Assembly (NCBI GenBank): GCA_016928525.1
Contig: JAFGKO010000011.1
Coordinates: 1 to 13,810 of the forward strand
DNA from: Anaerolineales bacterium
Lineage (GTDB): Bacteria > Chloroflexota > Anaerolineae > Anaerolineales > Villigracilaceae
Length of the DNA: 13,810 nt
Direction of reading: 5' to 3'
This document shows positions 1 through 5,241 of this stretch, in pieces. The translations under genes and the position numbers were made by a program. Below the pieces are notes generated by a model, which did not search any database, had not been told where the DNA came from, and saw nothing but the letters and a program-made list of their open reading frames with translations. How positions within the stretch are numbered: position 1 is the first letter of the stretch; each line of letters opens with the position of its first letter.

Positions 1-180
1 ATTCTGCTTGAGGTCGGCGGTGGTCTCAATGGTAGTCAACGCGTGGATGTCCACGATACAGTACACGCACTCATATTCGTCTTGCAAGGCAACGTAATTC
101 TGGATCGCGCCCAGATAGTTGCCCAGGTGCTGGCGTCCCGTGGGGCGGGCGCCGGAAAACACACGTCCTTTTTTCGACAT
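1..180 (-). CDS. trpS: Tryptophanyl-tRNA synthetase, N-terminal part (runs off the window)
   Basis: Class I aminoacyl-tRNA synthetase that charges tRNA-Trp with tryptophan in the cytoplasm. Only the first 60 codons are present; the gene continues leftward beyond base 1. The protein begins [15 protein letters not shown] and carries the HIGH-type ATP-binding motif as QHLGNYLG (residues 17-24), followed by the family pattern AIQNYV and the conserved CIVDIHALT (41-49). This N-terminal layout is typical of bacterial TrpS. The ATG at 178-180 shares one base with the stop codon of the upstream selenoprotein gene (TGATG), and a GAGG Shine-Dalgarno lies inside the end of that gene, six bases before the ATG. 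Translation is therefore probably coupled to the upstream gene. The KMSKS region lies outside the window. Confidence 0.93.
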   Translation of the reverse strand, partial: MSKKGRVFSGARPTGRQHLGNYLGAIQNYVALQDEYECVYCIVDIHALTTIETTADLKQN

Positions 181-428
181 CAACTGCCTCGTTGGATGAT
201 AGATTTGACCAGGCCGACCACCTCGCCGGGTTCGGCGTGACGGTGGGTCTGGAGTTTGGAATAGACCAGCTTGTCGTTCACACTGACCTCGAACTTGCCT
301 CCGTCCGAGGGGACCAGGGTCAGGCCCTGAAGGTCGTACTCGAAGTTCTTAAGCAGCTCGTTCGCCAGGCTCACGGCCCGGTCGGTGTAATGTCATACAG
401 CGCAATAGACGATTTCGATGTTTACCAT
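180..428 (-). CDS. SelW-like (Rdx family) selenoprotein with in-frame UGA as selenocysteine
   Basis: Reading from the ATG at 426-428, the protein is 82 residues if the TGA at 393-395 is read as selenocysteine: [12 protein letters not shown], then [17 protein letters not shown]. The CxxU motif (Cys9, Sec12) sits right after the first beta strand, exactly where SelW/Rdx thioredoxin-fold proteins carry it. The C-terminal half has the family's G-x-FEV-x-VN-x-x-LVYSK signature (about 45-58). A GGAGAG Shine-Dalgarno stands nine bases before the ATG. Without recoding, only a fragment from an internal GTG (374) would be called, and it would lack the redox motif. A hairpin 17 nt after the UGA fits a bacterial SECIS. 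The family is a small cytosolic thiol/selenol redox protein whose partner is unknown here. The natural stop (TGA, 180-182) overlaps the trpS start. Main alternative: a Cys/Sec-site nonsense mutation in a host without selenocysteine machinery; the exact CxxU register makes this less likely. Confidence 0.85.
365..381 (-). promoter_or_regulatory. Candidate bacterial SECIS hairpin of the SelW-like gene
   Basis: On the minus strand, CCGGGC (381-376) pairs with GCCTGG (370-365), giving six base pairs with one G-U, around the five-base loop CGTGA. The loop begins 17 nt after the UGA codon and has G as its second base. Both agree with the published bacterial SECIS pattern (apical loop roughly 16-37 nt after UGA, G near the loop start). 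It lies inside the coding sequence, as required for SelB-dependent recoding in bacteria. Seen: the stem and its spacing. Inferred: SelB binding. Confidence 0.65.
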
Positions 429-453
429 TGGGTGATACTCTCCAAAACATCCT

Positions 454-500
454 CGCTGAGCGGAGGGCCGAACGACAGTGAGGCCCGTAGTCGAAGCGCG
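454..500. repeat. Small dispersed-type repeat, copy 1 (inverted pair)
   Basis: This stretch contains CTGAGCGGAG near its start and CGTAGTCGAAGC near its end, with GA/CG-rich sequence between. The reverse complement of 541-584 has the same framework (CTGAGCGGAG ... GCGTAGTTGC), so the two copies are inverted relative to each other within the selenoprotein leader. Such elements are common between genes of environmental bacteria. A tight hairpin (TCCCC/GGGGA, 523-536) sits between the copies. Confidence 0.5.
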
Positions 501-540
501 TATTTCCTCAAGAGACCGCCCATCCCCCTTCGGGGACGAT

Positions 541-584
541 GCAACTACGCTTCTCGCTTTGCTCGTCGCTCCGCTCAGGGCGAG
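541..584. repeat. Small dispersed-type repeat, copy 2 (inverted relative to copy 1)
   Basis: On the minus strand this reads CCCTGAGCGGAGCGACGAG and then AAGCGTAGTTGC, matching the ends of the copy at 454-500. Both copies lie in the untranslated region upstream of the selenoprotein gene and could fold against each other in the RNA. No coding function is visible. Confidence 0.5.
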
Positions 585-602
585 AATTCAAAATTGTTAG
601 AA

Positions 603-611
603 AATTATAAC
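603..611 (-). promoter_or_regulatory. Extended -10 promoter for the selenoprotein-trpS unit
   Basis: The minus strand reads TGTTATAAT (611-603), a perfect TATAAT with the TGn extension. No good -35 hexamer is visible at 17 bases, which an extended -10 can tolerate. It would start a leader of roughly 165 bases before the selenoprotein ATG, containing the repeat copies at 454-584. It lies back to back with the fmdB promoter. Confidence 0.5.
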
Positions 612-628
612 ATGCGCCTCCCTATGAC

Positions 629-657
629 TTGTCACATGCATGATGAGGGACTATAAT
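629..657 (+). promoter_or_regulatory. Sigma70-type promoter of fmdB
   Basis: TTGTCA (629-634) and a perfect TATAAT (652-657) are separated by exactly 17 bases. Transcription would begin near 664, just before the Shine-Dalgarno of the gene at 690. Its -35 side abuts the divergent promoter for the selenoprotein unit. Confidence 0.8.
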
Positions 658-689
658 CGCGCCTGGAAATTGAAGGAGAAAGTTTAGCT

Positions 690-989
690 ATGCCTGTCTA
701 TGCTTATCGGTGCGAATCCTGTGGGGTTCACTTCGAACGACAACAATCTTTCAGCGACGCGCCGCTCAAACGCTGCCCGGAGTGCAACAAGAACACCCTG
801 GTCAAGGTGATTGGGCCGGTGGGTGTGGTCTTTAAAGGTTCCGGCTTCTACTCCACCGACCACAGGTCGACTTCCGGGCTGCATTCACCGAAGAGCAAGG
901 ACGATGGCAGCTCTGCGGAGAAATCCGAGAGCAAGGCGAGCACGGAGAGCGTAAAAGCGGAAAGCAAGAGCAGTGACAAAAAAGAGTAA
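690..989 (+). CDS. FmdB-family zinc-ribbon protein
   Basis: A protein of 99 residues. Residues 1-55 form an FmdB-type putative regulatory zinc ribbon: MPVYAYRCESCG with Cys8 and Cys11, then CPEC with Cys29 and Cys32, and a hydrophobic VIGPVGVVFKGSGFY segment that is characteristic of the family. The remaining 40 or so residues are a low-complexity tail rich in Ser, Lys, Glu and Asp, probably disordered. The family is named after a putative regulator of formamidase/amidase genes, but most members have no proven target. GGAG lies well placed before the ATG, downstream of a good promoter and followed by a strong terminator, so it is a single-gene unit. A decayed second copy of its tail and terminator lies at 1898-2056, beyond the cyclase gene. 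Confidence 0.88.
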   Translation: MPVYAYRCESCGVHFERQQSFSDAPLKRCPECNKNTLVKVIGPVGVVFKGSGFYSTDHRSTSGLHSPKSKDDGSSAEKSESKASTESVKAESKSSDKKE

Positions 990-1011
990 GAAGGCTTACT
1001 TGTTTATACAC

Positions 1012-1042
1012 AAAAGCGACGCGGAGATGCGTCGCTTTTGTT
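1012..1042 (+). terminator. Rho-independent terminator of fmdB (repeat copy 1)
   Basis: AAAAGCGACGC (1012-1022) and GCGTCGCTTTT (1029-1039) form an 11-bp perfect stem with a six-base loop and a T-run built into the 3' arm. The same hairpin, with one loop change, recurs at 2028-2056. Confidence 0.88.
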
Positions 1043-1077
1043 CTCCTGAACCAGGCTCGAAATAAAGGATTATTAGT

Positions 1078-1896
1078 ATGACTATAGAAAAATCTGAACA
1101 CGATATCTTTGTCGAAAATACCTGGCGCAATCTGTTGACCCAGGGAGAATCTGATAAAGAGAAACGCCTCAGAAGAATATTCAGAATGTTTCCTTCGAAA
1201 ACAAAATGTAAGTGGTGTGATTTACCTTTCGACCACCCGGCCTCCCCACTCATCCATTATATTTTTAGAAAGAAACGATCAACACACAATCCGCGCTTTT
1301 GCAACGTTTGCGAAGATTTTGCTGTGAAATTTCAAGGAGGCGCAGAAGTTGAGCTTTCGATGGTATTTGCAGATATTCGCGGATCCACCACCCTGGCAGA
1401 AGGGATGAGCGCCACAGAATTCAAAAAATTGATCGATCGCTTTTATCAGGTATCGACCCAAATATTCATTAAGACAGATGCAATGATCGATAAACTGGTT
1501 GGGGATGAAGTGACTGCTTTTTATTTACACGGCATGGCCGGGAAAGATTATGCCCGACTGGCAATCGAGGCCGCAGAAGAACTCTTGATCAAAACCGGAC
1601 ATAAGGACGCAAACGGACCCTGGGCGCCGATTGGCATTGGGATTCATACCGGGGTTGCCTTTGTGGGGGCTGTGGGCACTTCGGATGGTTTAGTCGATGT
1701 CACGGCCTTAGGCGATGCAGTGAATATTGCTGCCCGGTTGGCCTCCCAGGCAAAAGCAGGCGAGATCTTGTTGAGCGAGGAAACCTTGCACGCGGCAAAG
1801 CTGGATCCGTCAAATTTGGAAAAGAGAAGTTTGGAATTAAAAGGGAAAAGCGCACCTTTTGATGTCAGAGTTATGCAAGTAACAGCGGAGAATTAA
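1078..1896 (+). CDS. Class III adenylate/guanylate cyclase with N-terminal Cys4 motif
   Basis: A soluble protein of 272 residues predicted to make cAMP (possibly cGMP) from the nucleoside triphosphate. The N-terminal part has two CxxC pairs, CKWC (44-47) and CNVC (75-78), likely one zinc or metal site, perhaps a redox or ligand sensor. The catalytic domain (about 92-268) shows both metal aspartates, FADIRGST (Asp99) and GDEV (Asp143), a Lys139 at the position that favours ATP in adenylate cyclases, and the ending LGDAVNIAARL with Asn216 and Arg220, the usual transition-state residues. All key residues are present, so a single-domain homodimer should be active. AAAGGA precedes the ATG. It lies between two copies of the fmdB tail plus terminator. 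No obvious promoter of its own is seen, so it may depend on readthrough from fmdB. Confidence 0.9.
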   Translation: MTIEKSEHDIFVENTWRNLLTQGESDKEKRLRRIFRMFPSKTKCKWCDLPFDHPASPLIHYIFRKKRSTHNPRFCNVCEDFAVKFQGGAEVELSMVFADIRGSTTLAEGMSATEFKKLIDRFYQVSTQIFIKTDAMIDKLVGDEVTAFYLHGMAGKDYARLAIEAAEELLIKTGHKDANGPWAPIGIGIHTGVAFVGAVGTSDGLVDVTALGDAVNIAARLASQAKAGEILLSEETLHAAKLDPSNLEKRSLELKGKSAPFDVRVMQVTAEN

Positions 1897-1897
1897 A

Positions 1898-2005
1898 TTT
1901 TCGGGTTTTGGGCTGGCGGCACCCAAAAAGGATGAAGATGGTTCTGCTGAGAAATCCGAGAACAAGGCGACGACGGAAAGCAAGGGCAGTGAGAAAAAAG
2001 AATAG
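1898..2005 (+). pseudogene. Remnant of a second fmdB C-terminal tail
   Basis: Immediately after the cyclase stop codon an open frame reads FSGFGLAAPKKDEDGSAEK and then SENKATTESKGSEKKE, stop TAG. It parallels the fmdB tail (SPKSKDDGSSAEKSESKAST ... ESKSSDKKE), including a GSGF-like start. It has no start codon and no zinc-ribbon part. It is followed by a copy of the fmdB terminator, so DNA, not just amino-acid bias, was duplicated. It is a decayed gene fragment, not an expressed protein. Confidence 0.8.
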
Positions 2006-2027
2006 GAAGTAACAACTGGTTACACAC

Positions 2028-2056
2028 AAAAGCGACGCGCAGATGCGTCGCTTTTT
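2028..2056 (+). terminator. Rho-independent terminator after the cyclase (repeat copy 2)
   Basis: AAAAGCGACGC (2028-2038) pairs with GCGTCGCTTTT (2045-2055) around GCAGAT. It is identical in both arms to the terminator at 1012-1042 and ends cyclase transcription. Confidence 0.88.
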
Positions 2057-2080
2057 ATAATTGGCCTTTGTAGGAATGTC

Positions 2081-3085
2081 TCAGAAAGGAAAATCCTTAT
2101 CAAATTTTTCTTGTTCCGAGTCAGGATTTAGTATCTCATTAAGGGTTGCTAGATTGGAGTTGTCAATTTGATCTTCTTTTCCTTTGATAACACTCTGGAT
2201 AAAATCATGGACATCTCCATCCTGAATAATCCATGAAACTTGGTTGTTTGAAATGGCAGCATCTACTATTGCATTTGTTTGAGCAATTGTAAAGCCGGAA
2301 TATTTTCTAAGCTTTCCAATAATTGCATGTGTTTCAGCAAAATTGAAACTATTTGCAAGTTCCTGGATTAATTTATCTTTTTCTCGTTCATCAGCAAGCG
2401 AAATGTCTGGATAATGTTCTCTGAAGAAAACAGATAAACTTCTATAGTATTTTATATTTGACCTCTTCTTTTCAAACCATTCTTCGGCCAAGAACGAGTT
2501 AAAAACATGCTGATCAAGAGGTGAGGCATAATCCTTATCATCGGATATAAAACATAGATTTTCACCATCAGGCACAGATGTAAGTAAAGCTTCCCAATTA
2601 AGCGCATCACCAATAGATCCTTTCTTCCCTGGCGGATTTCCCACTTCTAAGCGTCTGCGGGCCTTTTCATACATTTCATCATCAATGGGGATTTCGATGC
2701 TAAGTTGAGTTAACTCTTCAAATGTAGAATCTGCTTTTAGGCTCTTGGCCTGAATATCTGAAAGAACTTTTTCTGCAAGTTTGTTATGAACCTTCGAATA
2801 GGTTTTTTGCAGTTCTCGGAGATTTTCAAACTCAGGATAATCTTTACAAAACTGTGGGAATTGAAAATCTAATCGTTGATCTTTAAATTTTTTCATAGCA
2901 TCTTCAATCTTGTTATCACGATTTCGACGAAATTCTTCTAATGTTTGAGAGGGCATAAATAGACTTACTTCTTTTTGAGAAAGAAGAAATCCAAGCTTTC
3001 TCAATTCTTCGAGATCATCGTTTGTGAAATGGAAAAAAGACAAATAGACATTTGTATCAATGAATATGTTCACCATTTGATCCAT
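2081..3085 (-). CDS. PIN-like domain protein, probable ribonuclease (DUF4935-like)
   Basis: A predicted 334-residue cytoplasmic protein. The N-terminal part reads MVNIFIDTNVYLSFF, a typical PIN opening with the metal aspartate at residue 10. Further acidic positions fit the PIN active site: Glu50/51 in TLEEFRRNR, Asp160 in IGDALNWE and Asp182 in CFISDDKDY. Large PIN-like proteins of this kind are usually annotated DUF4935. The last 100 or so residues are a separate helical region that I do not recognise. The ATG at 3083-3085 is chosen because AAGGTGG lies five bases before it; an in-frame GTG at 3092-3094 overlaps that Shine-Dalgarno. The gene is clearly more AT-rich than its neighbours, suggesting horizontal acquisition. 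No antitoxin-like partner gene is adjacent, so it may be a stand-alone defence or RNA-processing nuclease. Substrate unknown. Confidence 0.78.
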   Translation of the reverse strand: MDQMVNIFIDTNVYLSFFHFTNDDLEELRKLGFLLSQKEVSLFMPSQTLEEFRRNRDNKIEDAMKKFKDQRLDFQFPQFCKDYPEFENLRELQKTYSKVHNKLAEKVLSDIQAKSLKADSTFEELTQLSIEIPIDDEMYEKARRRLEVGNPPGKKGSIGDALNWEALLTSVPDGENLCFISDDKDYASPLDQHVFNSFLAEEWFEKKRSNIKYYRSLSVFFREHYPDISLADEREKDKLIQELANSFNFAETHAIIGKLRKYSGFTIAQTNAIVDAAISNNQVSWIIQDGDVHDFIQSVIKGKEDQIDNSNLATLNEILNPDSEQEKFDKDFPF

Positions 3086-3124
3086 TTTTGCCACCTTTAT
3101 TACAGCCTTTGGCCAATTGTATTA

Positions 3125-3130
3125 ATTATA
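3125..3130 (-). promoter_or_regulatory. Possible -10 box for the PIN-like gene
   Basis: The minus strand reads TATAAT here, about 40 bases before the chosen start codon. The hexamer 17 bases upstream (GAGTTG) is a poor -35, so support rests on the -10 alone. Confidence 0.35.
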
Positions 3131-3135
3131 GTTAC

Positions 3136-3378
3136 TCACTTATAAAACAACTCCAATCCATCGATCAGCTTCTTGAACAGCTTATCAAAACTGGCATCAT
3201 CCTTCCACTCCGAAAAATCCAGAATATTGTATTCCATCATCTGCTGCATAACCCGTTTTGGCCAGGGACTCTCTTTCCAACTATCATCCAGCGCCACCGG
3301 GCAGAGCACATCGCGCCCGCTTTCCTTCTCCAACTCGCGCGCCGTGCGGACTTCGTGTTCCACCCACAAAGGTTTCAT
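3136..3378 (-). pseudogene. Truncated TIR-domain gene (C-terminal remnant)
   Basis: An 80-residue open frame contains only the second half of a bacterial TIR domain: LWVEHEVRTARELEKE (the usual 'WV-x-x-E' helix), VLCPVALDDSW, then a C-terminal helix ending KKLIDGLELFYK. The N-terminal half, which carries the phosphate-binding loop and the strand leading to the catalytic Glu region of NAD-cleaving TIRs, is absent, and a TGA lies two codons before the ATG. Bacterial TIR proteins typically act in antiphage defence as NAD-consuming effectors; this piece should not be catalytic. It lies just upstream of the PIN-like gene. A promoter-like sequence directly precedes its ATG, so expression of the short protein cannot be excluded. 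Confidence 0.7.
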
Positions 3379-3436
3379 GTGTCACTAAAAGTATATAACA
3401 AAAATTCCCCTTTGGAATAAGCCAAAAAGGTATCTA

Positions 3437-3503
3437 AAAGTGACAGTCACCTCGTCCCATGCGCTCTGCTCCGGGAGCGCTGCGCAAAGGCGACTGTCAC
3501 TTT
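3437..3503 (-). terminator. Large hairpin after the SDR gene, terminator or palindromic repeat
   Basis: On the minus strand AAAGTGACAGTCGCC pairs with GGTGACTGTCACTTT, 15 bp with one G-U. The interior contains a second stem, GCGCTC/GAGCGC, and the 3' arm runs into TTTT. The 5' arm overlaps the SDR stop codon. It could terminate the SDR transcript. Its perfect outer arms and nested stem also resemble a mobile palindromic repeat. Confidence 0.6.
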
Positions 3504-4281
3504 AAATCAATTCTCTGCCGGCCATCTGTCCCCCGTCCACGAGCATGACCGCCCCGGTCGTGAAGTTCGAGGCCGGGGAGGCCAGATACAAGGCCAGGCC
3601 AGCGACTTCACCCGGCTGGCCGATGCGCTTCTGGGGAACCTGGGCAATGATCTGCTGATGGATTTCCGGCGTCTCCCACAGAACCTGGCTGAAGCGGGTC
3701 TGGATGAAACCGGGCGCAATCGCGTTGACCTGGATATTGTCCGCCGCCAGTTCGACCGCCAGGGTACGGGTCAGCATCAGGACGCCGGCCTTGCTGATGC
3801 CGTAGATGCCCATACCCTGCTGGTGTTGCATCCCGGCCACGGAGGCCACGTTGATGATCTTCCCGCCGCCGCGCTCACGCATGCTCCCCACACAGGCCTT
3901 AGCCATCCGGAAATATCCCTTGAGATTGACGTCCAGGATCTTGTCCCAGTGACTCTCTTCCGAGGTCATAAGTGGCCCAAAATGCGGATTGGTGGCTGCG
4001 TTGTTGACCAGGATGTCCACGCCCCCAAATCTCTCACGGCAGGCAGCCACCAGCGCCCGGACCGCCTCGGGGTCGCCAGTATGGGCTGCATAAGGAAATG
4101 CCTCACCGCCTCTGGCCCGGATCTTTTCTGCCGCCTGGTCCAGTGCGTCCTGTTTGCGGCTGGTCAGCACCACTTTCGCTCCGGCTGTAGCAAAACTTTC
4201 CGAAATCGCCAGCCCGATGCCGCGCGAGGCGCCGGTAATGATCGCAACCTTTCCTGTCAAGTCAAATGGGTTATCCTTCAT
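3502..4281 (-). CDS. Short-chain dehydrogenase/reductase (FabG-like SDR)
   Basis: A classical SDR of 259 residues that binds NAD(P)H and reduces or oxidises a carbonyl/hydroxyl substrate in the cytoplasm. Motifs, numbered from the chosen start: TGASRGIG (16-23) for dinucleotide binding, NNAAT (93-97), the catalytic Asn119, Ser147 and Tyr160-x-x-x-Lys164 in YGISK, and the PGFIQT loop (190-195). All catalytic residues are present. The start at 4279-4281 is preferred to the ATG two codons earlier because AGGAGG (4288-4293) is six bases from it but directly abuts the first ATG. The loop residue Arg20 suggests NADP(H) preference, which is not certain. The substrate cannot be told: the sequence is close to general 'FabG-like' SDRs rather than a clear biosynthetic FabG. 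It lies 45 bases downstream of the Tat lipoprotein gene, probably in the same transcript. Confidence 0.9.
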   Translation of the reverse strand: MKDNPFDLTGKVAIITGASRGIGLAISESFATAGAKVVLTSRKQDALDQAAEKIRARGGEAFPYAAHTGDPEAVRALVAACRERFGGVDILVNNAATNPHFGPLMTSEESHWDKILDVNLKGYFRMAKACVGSMRERGGGKIINVASVAGMQHQQGMGIYGISKAGVLMLTRTLAVELAADNIQVNAIAPGFIQTRFSQVLWETPEIHQQIIAQVPQKRIGQPGEVAGLALYLASPASNFTTGAVMLVDGGQMAGRELI

Positions 4282-4326
4282 ATCCATCCTCCTGCCAAGT
4301 TGAACCGTTGATTTTTCGCCCCCGAA

Positions 4327-5175
4327 TTAGCCTGCAAATCTCATTTTTCTCTCCGGATTGTACGGATTTGGCCTTTCGTAGCGGTCTAACAACCTGATCC
4401 TGTTTGCAGGCACGTAGTTTTGTCCGCTAGAGATGTTCAGAAAGACAGTATGCGCATTGTATTTCGCCAGATGCGGGAACGGGTCAACCCTGTACGTACT
4501 ATCCTCCAATTCTTCGAAGTGGGCGATCGTTGCACGGTGCAACAGGTCGGGCCGCGTTTCCACGTTCACTTCTTCGATGTCCGGAGGAGATTTCGAACCG
4601 TCCAGCGATTCAAATGGGTATAAGGTCTGGCCGCCCTTGCGGATCATCTCCCCGGTAATCCTGATGATGTTCCCGCCCGCCAACAAACCATCATGCGCAA
4701 TGTAATCCTGACCTTTGTTCTTGCTTTTCCCCGTGATGACCTCCCAGTGCGTTTCGGGTCCGTGGCGGTTCGTGACCATCTCTGTTCCCTTGATCAACCA
4801 CAACCAGGCCTGGTGTATATTTTCCCTTTGTCCTTTACTCAGCTCCGATTCGTCAAAGTGGCCGAACGCGCAGTAGATCAGGTTCCTATACCAGAACCAT
4901 TGCCACTCCGGGGATAACGGTACAAATTTGTCCTTTCGATAGGTTGTGACCGTTTCGGGCCGGGCTTTCTTTTGGGGATACGTTCGATATCTATAATCGT
5001 GATCCCACACCCCTTCAAGCTGGTAATCGTGCAGACAAAACGCCCATTGGCCTGCGGGAAGCACAGCCAGCGTTTCGGCCGGCCGACAAGCGGCCAGCAG
5101 ATACCCCCCGGCGAGCGCGCCGGTCCATTTGAGAAAATCACGGCGGGTAAGCTGAAAGCGGGAGTCGCTGGACAT
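4327..5175 (-). CDS. Tat-exported lipoprotein of unknown function
   Basis: A 282-residue protein whose start is a textbook twin-arginine signal: LTRRDFLKW (residues 9-17), a short hydrophobic stretch and the lipobox LLAAC with Cys30. The mature protein should be folded in the cytoplasm, exported by Tat and anchored by a lipid on the outer face of the membrane. I do not recognise the mature domain. It is rich in Trp, Tyr and His, with segments such as WDHDYRYRTYP, WQWFWYRNLIYC and YIAHDGLLAGGN, and has two further Cys. No heme, FeS or molybdopterin motif is evident, although Tat use suggests a bound cofactor or complex partner. The SDR gene follows at 45 bases. A promoter-like -10 lies so close to the ATG that the mRNA may be nearly leaderless. 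Confidence 0.8.
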   Translation of the reverse strand: MSSDSRFQLTRRDFLKWTGALAGGYLLAACRPAETLAVLPAGQWAFCLHDYQLEGVWDHDYRYRTYPQKKARPETVTTYRKDKFVPLSPEWQWFWYRNLIYCAFGHFDESELSKGQRENIHQAWLWLIKGTEMVTNRHGPETHWEVITGKSKNKGQDYIAHDGLLAGGNIIRITGEMIRKGGQTLYPFESLDGSKSPPDIEEVNVETRPDLLHRATIAHFEELEDSTYRVDPFPHLAKYNAHTVFLNISSGQNYVPANRIRLLDRYERPNPYNPERKMRFAG

Positions 5176-5185
5176 CGTCGCTAAA

Positions 5186-5191
5186 AGTATA
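5186..5191 (-). promoter_or_regulatory. -10 box of the Tat lipoprotein gene, near-leaderless
   Basis: The minus strand reads TTTTTGTACTATACTTTTAG with TATACT at 5191-5186, ten bases before the ATG at 5175. Transcription would start within a few bases of the start codon and no Shine-Dalgarno is visible. A closely similar sequence precedes the ATG of the TIR remnant (about 3382-3405). Confidence 0.5.
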
Positions 5192-5195
5192 GTAC

Positions 5196-5218
5196 AAAAA
5201 CCCCGCGGCTGCGGGGTT
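5196..5218 (-). terminator. Rho-independent terminator of the GltD-like gene
   Basis: On the minus strand AACCCCGC and GCGGGGTT form an 8-bp GC-rich stem around AGCC, followed by TTT. It lies 24 bases after the stop codon of the flavoprotein gene. Its T-run merges into the promoter of the next gene. Confidence 0.88.
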
Positions 5219-5241
5219 CAAATTGTTTGCAAATTCTCGGG

